Assembly: GCA_938011315.1 (NCBI GenBank)
Contig: CALLUG010000001.1
Coordinates: 1 to 64,000, forward strand
Source: an uncultured Flavobacteriaceae bacterium
GTDB taxonomy: Bacteria; Bacteroidota; Bacteroidia; Flavobacteriales; Flavobacteriaceae
DNA: 64,000 nucleotides
Reading direction: 5' to 3'
The notes under the pieces were generated by a model. It searched no databases. It was not told the origin of the DNA and saw only the letters and a list, made by a program, of their open reading frames with translations. Positions 10,683 to 20,679 of the stretch are shown here, piece after piece. A program made the position numbers and the translations under genes. Position 1 is the stretch's first letter. Each line of letters opens with the position of its first letter.

Positions 10683-10862
10683 ATGCTACACTATTTTCAA
10701 TGCCCTCATTGTTGGGAAACGATTTCTATGTTGCTAGACCCAAGTGTTGCTGAACAAACTTATATTGAAGATTGTGAGGTTTGCTGTAACCCAATAGAGC
10801 TAACGCCCTGCTTTAAACATGCAGAACTCATTTCTTTCAACGCGATAAATATTGAACAATAA
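10683..10862 (+). CDS. CPXCG motif-containing cysteine-rich protein (59 aa), not in the supplied ORF track
   Basis: Translated by hand: MLHYFQCPHCWETISMLLDPSVAEQTYIEDCEVCCNPIELTPCFKHAELISFNAINIEQ*. Two CxxC motifs. Confidence 0.85.
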   Translation: MLHYFQCPHCWETISMLLDPSVAEQTYIEDCEVCCNPIELTPCFKHAELISFNAINIEQ

Positions 10863-10901
10863 TTTTTTAGAATAAACGCTTGTTTAACATAAAAAGGATT
10901 G

Positions 10902-10909
10902 TATCTTTG
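10902..10909 (+). promoter_or_regulatory. Promoter for tRNA-Met: TTG-N19-TATCTTTG
   Basis: TTG at 10880-10882, 19 bp spacer, TATCTTTG; matches the Bacteroidota -33/-7 consensus. Confidence 0.65.
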
Positions 10910-10971
10910 TAGCTTATAATAATCATTTTGGTTTTATGCCCAAAAAAAAATTGATTGTTATGACAATATAT

Positions 10972-11044
<73 letters not shown>

Positions 11045-11050
11045 CAACAT

Positions 11051-11083
11051 GCAACTTATTGACTATCAATAAGTTGCTTTTTT
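11051..11083 (+). terminator. Rho-independent terminator downstream of tRNA-Met
   Basis: Perfect 11-bp stem GCAACTTATTG-actat-CAATAAGTTGC followed by TTTTTT. Confidence 0.88.
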
Positions 11084-11224
11084 GTTTTTACAAAGTCCCT
11101 TATATACACCTCAAAATAAATTTCGATAACCGCTTTTTTTTACACAAGTTTTGGACTTGAGGTAACTAGATAAATCTTTGAGATATAAAACCAATTAAGG
11201 TTTAAAATACAATACCAAAATGTT

Positions 11225-11339
11225 ACATCAATTGTTATTTAAAATGAGTTATAACTCATTTGGAATATATTGTACTTAATATATCATATAGACGTAATAG
11301 AAACCAAAAATATGGCTTATTTTGAATCATATTGGTGTT
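11225..11339 (+). repeat. MITE-like intergenic repeat, copy 2
   Basis: CAATTGTTATTTAAAATGAGTTATAACTCATTTGGAATATATTG...ATATAGACGTAATAGAAACCAAAAATATGGCTTATTTTGAATCATATTGGTGT. Contains the perfect 16-bp palindrome ATGAGTTATAACTCAT. Confidence 0.72.
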
Positions 11340-11411
11340 ATTTATCAAATGTGAATATTGCTGCAAACTAGGATTATAACTTAAAGTCGTTTGCGAATGT
11401 TTTTTAATACT

Positions 11412-11419
11412 TATTTTTG
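11412..11419 (+). promoter_or_regulatory. Bacteroidota promoter TTG-N18-TATTTTTG
   Basis: TTG 11391-11393, TATTTTTG 11412-11419, upstream of the 11457 CDS. Confidence 0.55.
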
Positions 11420-11456
11420 TAAACAGGTAAACTAACTTTAGACTTAAATTACTATT

Positions 11457-12251
11457 ATGAAAAATATTTTAGTGCCAATAGGAAATTCTAAAAATGTATT
11501 AAACCTTTTGCAATATGCTATAGACTTTGCAGCTTCTTTTGGTGCTAAACTCTATTTATTACAAGTGTATAATATATATACCAAAGCAGGGACAATGCTT
11601 AATATTGATGATATTTTAAAACGTGAAGGACAAACATACTTAGAAGACCTTATTAAAAAAGTAGATACTAAGGGTGTTACCATTTTGCCAAGAACCATAA
11701 AAGGAGATTTAATCGATACCTTAGAGCTTGCTGCAAAAACATCTGATATAGATTTAATTTTAATAAGCCCTAAAACAAGCTCTATAAAAGATGAAGTTTT
11801 TTTAGGGAAAATTTCAGGGAAAATCATAAAAAAAACTAACATTCCTGCACTTATAGTTCCAGACAATTTTGTTTTTAAGCCTTTAAACAAAATACTAATG
11901 GCAGTAAAATCTGCAATAATAAAAAAACCAGATGCCTTAGAGCCTTTACAAATCCTAAAAACTCATTTTAGTGCTACAGTGAATTTACTATTGGTTAAAA
12001 CACCGTACTATAAAGAAGGTGATTTTGAAATTAATAAAGAACTTACAAGTCTAGTAACCAATGTCACTACAACAGAAAACGCAACAACCTTTCAGGGTGT
12101 TTTAGAACATTTTCAGTCTAATGACCCAGATATGCTATGTGTTGTAAGACGAAAGCGTGGGTTTTTTACAAAAAAATGGGAGAAAAATACTGTACTTAAA
12201 AAAGAATTTCACAGCACACGCCCAGTTTTGGTGCTGCGAGGTTTAAAGTAG
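11457..12251 (+). CDS. Universal stress protein family
   Basis: MKNILVPIGNSKNVLNLLQYAIDFAASFGAKLYLLQVYN...IKKTNIPALIVPD; UspA-like fold motifs. Confidence 0.85.
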   Translation: MKNILVPIGNSKNVLNLLQYAIDFAASFGAKLYLLQVYNIYTKAGTMLNIDDILKREGQTYLEDLIKKVDTKGVTILPRTIKGDLIDTLELAAKTSDIDLILISPKTSSIKDEVFLGKISGKIIKKTNIPALIVPDNFVFKPLNKILMAVKSAIIKKPDALEPLQILKTHFSATVNLLLVKTPYYKEGDFEINKELTSLVTNVTTTENATTFQGVLEHFQSNDPDMLCVVRRKRGFFTKKWEKNTVLKKEFHSTRPVLVLRGLK

Positions 12252-12441
12252 TAATTGGCATACTATTAAATTATCGCAACAACACCAATCAATTTATGAA
12301 TAAAGACAATGTTGGTTGATTTGATATAGGGTATTGAAGGTATATAGTTTCTTTAAATTTAAAAATCCATTGCATATAAAACTACTAAAGAATTCAATTA
12401 TTTTATAGGATTTGCCTACCTTTGCTAGACTAAACCTAGTG

Positions 12442-14844
12442 ATGACAAAATTACCTACAGTTGGCTTTTGGGAAAGCGTTGCACGATTAATTCTCAGAAA
12501 TAAAATTGGCATATTAACAGCCATTTTTGTTGCTACATTTTTTTTAGGGTCTCAATGGGATAAAATGCACTTTACTAATAATGAAGCCAACTTATTGCCT
12601 GACAAGCATAAAGTAAATTTAGAGTACAACGCATTTTTAAAAATATTTGGAGAAGAAGGGAATTTAATTGTACTAGGAGTTAAAGATTCTACACTATTTA
12701 CTGTCGAAAAATTAAACGCATGGAATACCCTAGCGAGTGAGTTTAAAACCTACCCAGAAGTAGAAACCGTGATCTCTATTGGTGATCTTCAAAAACTTAT
12801 TAAAAACAAAGAAGAACAAAAGTTTGATTTAGAACCGTTTATAAAAGATAGTATTCAATCTATCACACAACTAAACACTTTAGAAAAAGAATTATTTGAG
12901 CAATACCCTTTCTATGACAATTTTTTGTTTAATTCAAAAACAAAGACGGTTCGCTCTGCAATTTACTTGTATGAAAATATTGTTAATTCAGATATAAGAA
13001 GAGATTTTATACTTAAAGACTTAATCCCAAAAATTGAAGCTTTTGAAACGGCGTACAATATGGATGTTCGTGTTTCAGGGATGCCCTACATTCGTACACT
13101 AAACTCCAAAAACATTAAAGATGAAATAGGAGTGTTTATTATTGCAGCACTACTGGTTACCTCTATTATTTTCTTTTTCTTTTTTAGATCGTTTAGAGCA
13201 ACATTTTTAGCAATGTTTGTTGTTATAATTGGAGTGATGTGGACCTTTGGTATTTTAGGCCTTTTGGAATATGAAATTACGGTACTAACAGCATTAATAC
13301 CTCCTCTAATTATTGTAATTGGGATTCCTAACTGTATATTTCTTATTAACAAGTACCAGCATGAAGTTAACTTACATGGCAATAAAATAAGATCGTTACA
13401 CCGCGTCATCTCTAAGGTAGGTAATGCAACCTTAATGACCAATGTAACCACGGCTTCTGGTTTTGCAACATTTATAATTACAGAAAGCAAACTTTTAAAA
13501 GAATTTGGCATTGTAGCGTCGTTAAGCATTTTAGCTATTTTTATTTTGGCGATTTTAATTATCCCTATCGTTTATAGTGTAATGCCAATGCCAAAAGAAA
13601 AACATTTACAGCACTTAAATAAACGTTGGATTAACACCTTTGTAAACTGGATGGAAAAAATGGTAAAACACCATAAAATAACCATCTACACAACATCACT
13701 TATTCTTTTAATAGCAAGTATTATAGGGATTTACCAAATTAGAATTTCAGGAAGTCTTCTTGATGATATGCCTCAAAAATCAGAATTTTTCAAGGACATT
13801 CGCTTTTTTGAGAAAGAATTTAATGGTGTAATGCCTTTAGAAATAATGATAAACACGAAGCGTAAAAAAGGGGTCATGAAACTCAATACCCTTAAGCGCA
13901 TGGATGAGCTAGAGGATCTTATTATAGAAATCCCGGAACTTTCAAAACCGATATCGATTATAAGCCTTGTTAAGTATTCTAAACAAGCATATTACAACGG
14001 AAATCCAAAATACTATCAGTTGCCAACAGCTCAAGAAAACAACTTTATATTATCCTACGCAAAAAAGTCGTCCTCTAATGTCGATTTACTCAAAAACTTT
14101 GTCGATAGCACAGGACAATATGCAAGAATAACCTCATTCCTAATGGATGCAGGGAGTGACAAAATGGATGCGATTGAAACGCAAATAAAAAATAAAATAG
14201 ACAAGGTGTTACCTAGCAAAAATTATGACGTGTCTATAACCGGTAAAGCCTACCTATTTCAAAAAGGAACAAAATACCTAGTAGATAATTTAATATTATC
14301 GTTATCGCTTGCCATTGTGTTAATTTCGTTATTTATGGCGTATATGTTTCGGTCGTTTAAGATGATTATTGTATCGCTAATCCCTAATTTATTGCCCTTG
14401 CTTATTACCGCTGGATTAATGGGATACTTAGGCGTACCTATAAAGCCTTCTACAATACTGGTTTTTAGCATTGCCTTTGGTATTTCGGTAGATGATACTA
14501 TTCATTTTTTAGCCAAATATAGACAGGAGCTTATTGCAAACGATTGGAGGATTAAAAAATCTGTTTATGCCGCCTTAAAAGAAACAGGGGTAAGTATGTT
14601 TTACACCTCTATAGTGCTTTTCTTCGGGTTTTCAGTATTTGTGCTCTCTAGTTTTGGAGGTACCGTAGCGTTAGGAGCCTTAGTTTCTGCCACCTTACTG
14701 TTTGCCATGTTAGCCAACTTGCTATTACTACCGTCATTACTACTCTCGCTGGAACGAAGTATCGCAAACAAAAAAGTGTTAAAAGCACCAAACTTTAAAA
14801 TTATACCAGAGCAAGACAAGAGAAATTCCAACTTGCCAAAGTAA
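12442..14844 (+). CDS. RND/MMPL family transporter (patched/SSD-like)
   Basis: 12 TM-type hydrophobic pattern, two repeats, FGISVDDTIHFLAKYRQEL. Start moved from 12412 to 12442 because a TACCTTTG promoter element lies at 12417-12424. Confidence 0.88.
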   Translation: MTKLPTVGFWESVARLILRNKIGILTAIFVATFFLGSQWDKMHFTNNEANLLPDKHKVNLEYNAFLKIFGEEGNLIVLGVKDSTLFTVEKLNAWNTLASEFKTYPEVETVISIGDLQKLIKNKEEQKFDLEPFIKDSIQSITQLNTLEKELFEQYPFYDNFLFNSKTKTVRSAIYLYENIVNSDIRRDFILKDLIPKIEAFETAYNMDVRVSGMPYIRTLNSKNIKDEIGVFIIAALLVTSIIFFFFFRSFRATFLAMFVVIIGVMWTFGILGLLEYEITVLTALIPPLIIVIGIPNCIFLINKYQHEVNLHGNKIRSLHRVISKVGNATLMTNVTTASGFATFIITESKLLKEFGIVASLSILAIFILAILIIPIVYSVMPMPKEKHLQHLNKRWINTFVNWMEKMVKHHKITIYTTSLILLIASIIGIYQIRISGSLLDDMPQKSEFFKDIRFFEKEFNGVMPLEIMINTKRKKGVMKLNTLKRMDELEDLIIEIPELSKPISIISLVKYSKQAYYNGNPKYYQLPTAQENNFILSYAKKSSSNVDLLKNFVDSTGQYARITSFLMDAGSDKMDAIETQIKNKIDKVLPSKNYDVSITGKAYLFQKGTKYLVDNLILSLSLAIVLISLFMAYMFRSFKMIIVSLIPNLLPLLITAGLMGYLGVPIKPSTILVFSIAFGISVDDTIHFLAKYRQELIANDWRIKKSVYAALKETGVSMFYTSIVLFFGFSVFVLSSFGGTVALGALVSATLLFAMLANLLLLPSLLLSLERSIANKKVLKAPNFKIIPEQDKRNSNLPK

Positions 14845-14885
14845 AATGATTATAAACTATATTTAAACACGTTAATTAACTACCA

Positions 14886-16319
14886 ATGACACACCATACT
14901 GTTGCAGAATTATTATCTAATACTAAAACACCTATCGAAATTGAAATAAAAGGATGGGTACGAACCTTTAGAGCAAATCGATTTATTGCTCTTAACGACG
15001 GCTCTACAATTCATAACATACAATGTGTCATTAACTTTGAAGATACTGATCCAAAACTGCTAAAACGCATTACTACAGGGGCATCAGTATCCATACAAGG
15101 CACTTTAGTCAAAAGCCAAGGAAAAGGACAATCGCTGGAGGTACAAGTAAATGCGATACAAGTACTAGGAGATTCCGATCCAGATACCTACCCTATACAA
15201 CCCAAAAAACACTCGTTTGAGTTTTTAAGAGAAAATGCACATTTACGTACTCGCACAAACACGTTTAGCGCAGTGATGCGTTTGCGATCTTCATTGTCGT
15301 TTGCCGTCCATAGTTACTTCAATAGTAATGGGTTTTACTATATGCACACTCCAATTATTACGGGAAGTGATGCTGAAGGTGCAGGAGAAATGTTTAGAGT
15401 AAGTACTTTAGACCAAAAGAAACCGCCACTAACAGAACAAGGGGAAGTAGATCATTCTAAAAATTTTTTTGGAAAAGACACCAACCTAACTGTTTCTGGC
15501 CAGTTAGAAGCAGAAACCTACGCTATGTCTTTAGGCAAAGTTTATACATTTGGACCTACATTTAGGGCAGAAAACTCTAACACCTCACGCCATTTATCCG
15601 AATTTTGGATGATAGAGCCAGAAGTTGCTTTTATGGATTTAGCAGGAAATATGGATCTTGCAGAAAGCTTTATGAAATACGTTATTAACTACATATTAGA
15701 ACATAACCCAGACGACATAAAATTTTTAGAAGACCGATTGCTACAAGAAGAAAAAAACAAACCTCAAGCAGAACGTAGCGAAATGACCTTGTCGGACAAA
15801 TTACGATTTGTTGTAGATAATAATTTTAAACGTGTAAGTTATACCGAAGCTATAGATATTTTAAGACAAAGTAAACCAAACAAAAAGAAGAAGTTTAAAT
15901 ACCTTATTAACGAATGGGGAGCAGACTTACAATCGGAACACGAGCGATTTTTAGTTGAAAAACATTTTAAATGTCCTGTTATTTTATTTGATTATCCGGC
16001 TAATATAAAAGCATTCTATATGCGCTTAAACGAAGACGGTAAAACTGTTCGTGCTATGGATATTTTATTTCCAGGCATTGGAGAAATTGTTGGAGGCTCT
16101 CAACGTGAAGAACGCCTAGAAGTCCTAAAAGAAAAAATGGCAGCATTGCATATTCCAGAAGAAGAACTTTGGTGGTATTTAGACCTCAGAAAATATGGAA
16201 CAGCAGTACACTCTGGATTTGGTTTAGGTTTTGAGCGTTTAGTAATGTTTGCTACTGGGATGAGTAATATAAGAGATGTTATTCCTTATCCGCGAACTCC
16301 CCAAAATGCAGAATTTTAA
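14886..16319 (+). CDS. asnS: Asparagine--tRNA ligase
   Basis: Class II aaRS motifs, FRAENSNTSRHLSEFWMIEPE, GFGLGFERLVMFATGMSNIRDVIPYPRTPQNAEF. Confidence 0.97.
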   Translation: MTHHTVAELLSNTKTPIEIEIKGWVRTFRANRFIALNDGSTIHNIQCVINFEDTDPKLLKRITTGASVSIQGTLVKSQGKGQSLEVQVNAIQVLGDSDPDTYPIQPKKHSFEFLRENAHLRTRTNTFSAVMRLRSSLSFAVHSYFNSNGFYYMHTPIITGSDAEGAGEMFRVSTLDQKKPPLTEQGEVDHSKNFFGKDTNLTVSGQLEAETYAMSLGKVYTFGPTFRAENSNTSRHLSEFWMIEPEVAFMDLAGNMDLAESFMKYVINYILEHNPDDIKFLEDRLLQEEKNKPQAERSEMTLSDKLRFVVDNNFKRVSYTEAIDILRQSKPNKKKKFKYLINEWGADLQSEHERFLVEKHFKCPVILFDYPANIKAFYMRLNEDGKTVRAMDILFPGIGEIVGGSQREERLEVLKEKMAALHIPEEELWWYLDLRKYGTAVHSGFGLGFERLVMFATGMSNIRDVIPYPRTPQNAEF

Positions 16320-16406
16320 TTTATGTATAGCATCAAACTATTCATACTTCTCAAAAGTTTTATAACACTGTTTTAGCTTTATTTTTAATTAAGCCTATAG
16401 GTATTA

Positions 16407-16509
16407 ATACCAATTGTTATTTAAAATAAGTTATAAATATTTTGGAATATATTTTATATAGACGCAATAGAAACGAATTATATGGCTTGTTTTGAGTAAT
16501 AACCGGTAT
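16407..16509 (+). repeat. MITE-like intergenic repeat, copy 3
   Basis: ATACCAATTGTTATTTAAAATAAGTTATAAATATTTTGGAATATATTTTATATAGACGCAATAGAAACGAATTATATGGCTTGTTTTGAGTAATAACCGGTAT; clear similarity to copies 1 and 2. Confidence 0.75.
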
Positions 16510-16553
16510 AACCATCGAGTTTAGGTCGAAAGTTAATTTCAATAATTTATGTA

Positions 16554-17174
16554 ATGACTATTTTGAACCACCAAATGGATTTCCCAAAAGTGATAACAGC
16601 CAATAAAGATGGGTTATTGGCTATTGGCGGAGACCTGTCTGCCAAACGCTTACTGTTGGCTTATAAAAGTGGTATTTTTCCTTGGTTTGAGGCTAATGAT
16701 CCTATTTTATGGTGGTCGCCAGACCCACGTTTTGTACTTTTTCCCGAACACTTAAAAGTGTCTAAAAGTATGCGACAAGTAATGCGTAATAGTAATTTTG
16801 AAGTTACGATTAATAAGGCATTTGAAGACGTAATAAGCACTTGTTCTAAAATAAAACGTCAAGGAGAGGTTGGTACATGGATTACAAAGTCGATGATTAA
16901 AGGCTATACAGAGTTACATAAATTAGGATATGCAACCTCTGTAGAAGTTTGGCAAAACAAACGCTTAGTTGGAGGCTTATATGGTGTCGATTTAGGAACT
17001 ATGTTTTGTGGAGAAAGCATGTTTTCTAAAGTAAGTAACGCTAGTAAAGTAGCACTTATCAGTTTTATTAAAAATACAAGTTATAATATTATAGACTGCC
17101 AGCTATACACCAATCATCTTGCTAGTTTAGGGGCGGTAAGTATCTCTAGAAAAAGATTTTTAGACTACCTATAA
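16554..17174 (+). CDS. aat: Leucyl/phenylalanyl-tRNA--protein transferase
   Basis: GLLAIGGDLSAKRLLLAYKSGIFPWFEANDPILWWSPDPRFVLFP; GLYGVDLGTMFCGESMFS. Confidence 0.96.
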   Translation: MTILNHQMDFPKVITANKDGLLAIGGDLSAKRLLLAYKSGIFPWFEANDPILWWSPDPRFVLFPEHLKVSKSMRQVMRNSNFEVTINKAFEDVISTCSKIKRQGEVGTWITKSMIKGYTELHKLGYATSVEVWQNKRLVGGLYGVDLGTMFCGESMFSKVSNASKVALISFIKNTSYNIIDCQLYTNHLASLGAVSISRKRFLDYL

Positions 17175-17299
17175 TTTTAATTTATTGTTCTACAAAACAG
17201 GGTACACTTACTCTTACAAAATAAATACATGTGTTTTTGAGGAAAAAAAACTTAACTTTCTTTAAAATTATTATATTAGTAAATTAAATTTTTGATAAT

Positions 17300-18607
17300 G
17301 TGAATATACGAAAAGAGGTGTTTATTACAGGCTTTGCCTTATTTGCCATGTTTTTTGGTGCAGGAAATCTATTACTCCCACCATTATTAGGATATAAATC
17401 TGGAAGCGATTGGTATTTGGTTACCATTGGTTTTATAATTGCAGCAGTAATTATTCCTATTTTTGGAATATTTGCGCATGCCAAATTGCAGGGTACTATG
17501 TACGATTTTGGGAAAAAAGTATCTCCTGTTTTTAGCTCCGTTTATTGTATTTTAGTGTATCTTATTTCTGTTGCAATCCCATCGCCTAGAACGGCTTCTG
17601 CAACTCATGAGATAGCAATCCATCCTTTTTTTGGAACCGATCCATTATTAACCAGTAGTGTTTATTTTGCTCTAGTGTTGGTTTTTGTTTTAAATCGTAG
17701 TAAAATTTTAAATATTATAGGGAAGTTTTTAACGCCACTCATTGTCATTACTTTATTTTTAGTCGTTATTATAGGGCTGTTTTCTAGCCATTTTGGGATG
17801 AATGCTTCAGCCTTTAAAACTCCAGTTATAAGTGGTTTGTTAGAGGGGTATCAAACTTTTGATGCCATAGGGGCTGTACTTGTTGGTGGTGTTATTATTA
17901 TTTCATTAAATCTAAAAGGATTTACAGCATCTCAAACAAAAAAAGAGCTTATAAAAAAAGCAGGGCTAATTTCGGGCATTGGTTTATTTATTGTTTATGG
18001 AGGACTCATCTCCGTAGGGGCGTTTTATGGGTCAGAAATTATTGTTGACACTGGTTTGAGTAACGATATGCAGCGTGCTACACTACTTCGTAATATTAGC
18101 TTAAATACCTTGGGTAACTTTGGGAATACGATATTAAGTGTGCTCATTGCACTCGCCTGTTTTACTACCGCAGTAGGTATTGTAACTGGCACGGCCGATT
18201 ATTTTAAGGGCCTTTTTAAGGGATCTCAAACAGCTTACAACACTGCAGCAGTAATTAGCTGTGTTTTTGGTATTGTTGTTGGGCAATTAGATTTCCATTC
18301 TATTATCGTTATAGGGCTTCCTATATTAATGTTTATATATCCCATAACGATTGTTTTAATCTTCTTAAATGTACTTCCAGAAAAGTATGCTAGTAATTTG
18401 GTGTTTAAAATTGTGGTTCTTGTTACCTTTATATTTAGTCTTCCCGAAGTTTTAAAATTTATAAGCCCTTCTCAAGAGCTGAATAACATAAAACAGTATA
18501 TCCCGTTGTCGCAATATACTTTAGGCTGGGTATTGCCTGCGGTTATTTCATTTTTGATAATTACTATCAAAAATTTGCTAAACTCTAGTGCAGTTAAACA
18601 GGGTTAG
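17300..18607 (+). CDS. brnQ: Branched-chain amino acid transport system II carrier protein (LIVCS family)
   Basis: MFFGAGNLLLPPLLGYKSGSDW, 12 TM pattern; GTG start. Confidence 0.93.
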   Translation: MNIRKEVFITGFALFAMFFGAGNLLLPPLLGYKSGSDWYLVTIGFIIAAVIIPIFGIFAHAKLQGTMYDFGKKVSPVFSSVYCILVYLISVAIPSPRTASATHEIAIHPFFGTDPLLTSSVYFALVLVFVLNRSKILNIIGKFLTPLIVITLFLVVIIGLFSSHFGMNASAFKTPVISGLLEGYQTFDAIGAVLVGGVIIISLNLKGFTASQTKKELIKKAGLISGIGLFIVYGGLISVGAFYGSEIIVDTGLSNDMQRATLLRNISLNTLGNFGNTILSVLIALACFTTAVGIVTGTADYFKGLFKGSQTAYNTAAVISCVFGIVVGQLDFHSIIVIGLPILMFIYPITIVLIFLNVLPEKYASNLVFKIVVLVTFIFSLPEVLKFISPSQELNNIKQYIPLSQYTLGWVLPAVISFLIITIKNLLNSSAVKQG

Positions 18608-18660
18608 TATAATAAATATAAGCTCTAATAATTATAAAAAGCTAGACTTTTGTTTTCTTC

Positions 18661-20559
18661 TTAATAAGCTCTTTCATTTTTGCCTTCATAAAAATTTATA
18701 AAAGCTCTATTAACAACTCTATTGCCACCATGGGTTGGGTAATTTCCTGTAAAATACCAATCGCCCAAATTTTTAGGACAGGCCTTATGTAAATTATCGA
18801 CCGACTGAAAAATTATTTTAACCTCTGCCTTAATGCTTGTATCACTTAATAAGTGAGAAATTTTATCAGAAATTTGCTCATCAGTAAAATTAGCATAAAT
18901 TTCTTTTACAAAATTTTGAACCTTATCGTCCTTTAATTCTGTTTGTGCTTTGCATTTTTTGTATACCTCTTCAACTATACCATAATTATTAGTGTCTTTT
19001 AATAAAGCTAAAGCAGCCCTAAAAGCGACTAAACTCTCTAGGCGAGCCATATCGATACCGTAGCAATCGGGGTATCTTATTTGTGGCGCCGACGATACAA
19101 CAACAATCTTTTTGGGGTTTAAGCGGTCCATCATTTTAAGGATGCTCTTTTTTAAGGTGGTGCCCCTAACAATACTATCGTCTATAATGACAAGGTTGTC
19201 TGTAGGCTTTATTACACCATAAGTAACATCGTACACGTGTGCTACTAAGTCGTCTCTACTGCTGTCTTCTGTAATAAATGTTCTTAGTTTAGCGTCCTTA
19301 ATGGCTATCTTTTCTATCCTTGGTCTAGTCGATAAGATTTCGGTAACTCTACTCGAGGACAATTCACCTTTTCCTTTTAGGATTTCTGCGGTTTTTTGCT
19401 CATTAAGTAATGCCTCAACCGTTTCAATCATTCCAAAAAAGGAAGTTTCTGCAGTATTAGGAATGTATGAAAACACTGAATTTTCAATATCATTATTTAT
19501 AGACGCCATTACTTTTGGCATAATTAGCTTACCAAGTAGTTTTCGTTCTTTATAAATTTCGGCATCACTTCCTCTAGAGAAATAAATGCGTTCAAAAGAA
19601 CAGGCTTTTCTTGGTAGCGAATCGAGTATTTGTTTAATTTGTACTTGTCCTGCTTTTTTAATAATTATGGCGTGCCCTGGGGTTAGCTCCATAACATCGT
19701 TATAATCTACATTAAAGACAGTTTGTATAACAGGGCGCTCTGAGGCTACAACAACAACTTCATCATCTTTATAATAGTAAGCGGGTCTTATGCCTGCTGG
19801 ATCACGAAGTACAAAGGCATCTCCATGCCCCATAAGTCCTGCCATAGCATAACCTCCATCCCAATTTTTTGCTGCTCTTTTTAAAATTTTTGCAATTTTA
19901 AGGCGCTCTGCAATATGTGGTGACGCTTGTTCCTTAGTATACCCTTCTTTTTTTAAATCTTTATAAATTTTTGATACGGCATCGTCTAAGAAATGTCCTA
20001 TTTTTTCCATTATAGTAATAGTGTCCGTATATTCTTTGGGGTGTTGCCCTAGTTCAATAAGGTTAGCAAAAAGTTCTTTAACATTAGTCATATTAAAGTT
20101 TCCTGCCATAATTAAATTCCTGTGCATCCAGTTGTTTTGTCTTAAAAAAGGATGGACACTTTCCACACTGTTTTTGCCAAAAGTACCATAACGAACGTGT
20201 CCTAAAAACAACTCTCCTAAATATGGTATGTGTTCTTTTTGTAGAGCTACATTATCTGTGTATTCGGGATACTTGGTTAACTCGGTATTAATACGATCGT
20301 TAATTTTTGAAAAAATATCTTGAATAGGTTGTTGCTCAACAGAGCGTATTCTACTTATATAGCGCTGCCCTGGTTTGGTATCTAGTTTTATGCTTGCAAA
20401 CCCAGCACCGTCCTGCCCACGGTTGTGCTGTTTTTCCATTAGGAGATACATTTTATTTACACCATAAAAAGCACTTCCATATTTTTTTTTATAAAATTCT
20501 AACGGTTTTAGGAGTCTAACAAGTGCAATTCCACACTCATGTTTTAAAGCATCACTCAT
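18661..20559 (-). CDS. purF: Amidophosphoribosyltransferase (class II glutamine amidotransferase plus PRTase)
   Basis: HECGIALVRLL, KQHNRGQDGAGFASIKL, LVIIDDSIVRGTTLKKSILKMM. Confidence 0.9.
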   Translation of the reverse strand: MSDALKHECGIALVRLLKPLEFYKKKYGSAFYGVNKMYLLMEKQHNRGQDGAGFASIKLDTKPGQRYISRIRSVEQQPIQDIFSKINDRINTELTKYPEYTDNVALQKEHIPYLGELFLGHVRYGTFGKNSVESVHPFLRQNNWMHRNLIMAGNFNMTNVKELFANLIELGQHPKEYTDTITIMEKIGHFLDDAVSKIYKDLKKEGYTKEQASPHIAERLKIAKILKRAAKNWDGGYAMAGLMGHGDAFVLRDPAGIRPAYYYKDDEVVVVASERPVIQTVFNVDYNDVMELTPGHAIIIKKAGQVQIKQILDSLPRKACSFERIYFSRGSDAEIYKERKLLGKLIMPKVMASINNDIENSVFSYIPNTAETSFFGMIETVEALLNEQKTAEILKGKGELSSSRVTEILSTRPRIEKIAIKDAKLRTFITEDSSRDDLVAHVYDVTYGVIKPTDNLVIIDDSIVRGTTLKKSILKMMDRLNPKKIVVVSSAPQIRYPDCYGIDMARLESLVAFRAALALLKDTNNYGIVEEVYKKCKAQTELKDDKVQNFVKEIYANFTDEQISDKISHLLSDTSIKAEVKIIFQSVDNLHKACPKNLGDWYFTGNYPTHGGNRVVNRAFINFYEGKNERAY

Positions 20560-20667
20560 TTGTTCGTGTTGTTATGTATTTATAAATTAAAAACACAGTC
20601 TTATTATTGAGCATGTTTTTTATGATAATGTTTTGCCTGTATGTTATTTGTCTTTCTAATAGCGATG

Positions 20668-20675
20668 CAAATGTA
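20668..20675 (-). promoter_or_regulatory. Bacteroidota -7 promoter element TACATTTG upstream of purF
   Basis: Exact TAnnTTTG on the minus strand. Confidence 0.4.
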
Positions 20676-20679
20676 TTAT

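Noticed and set aside
12252-12411. Gap upstream of the MMPL gene with ACCAATCAA/TTGGTTGAT-like words, considered as a hairpin or MITE
   Set aside because: Not true inverted repeats on inspection and no MITE core sequence.
13086-13529. 147-aa minus-strand ORF
   Set aside because: Antisense shadow within the MMPL/RND transporter gene.
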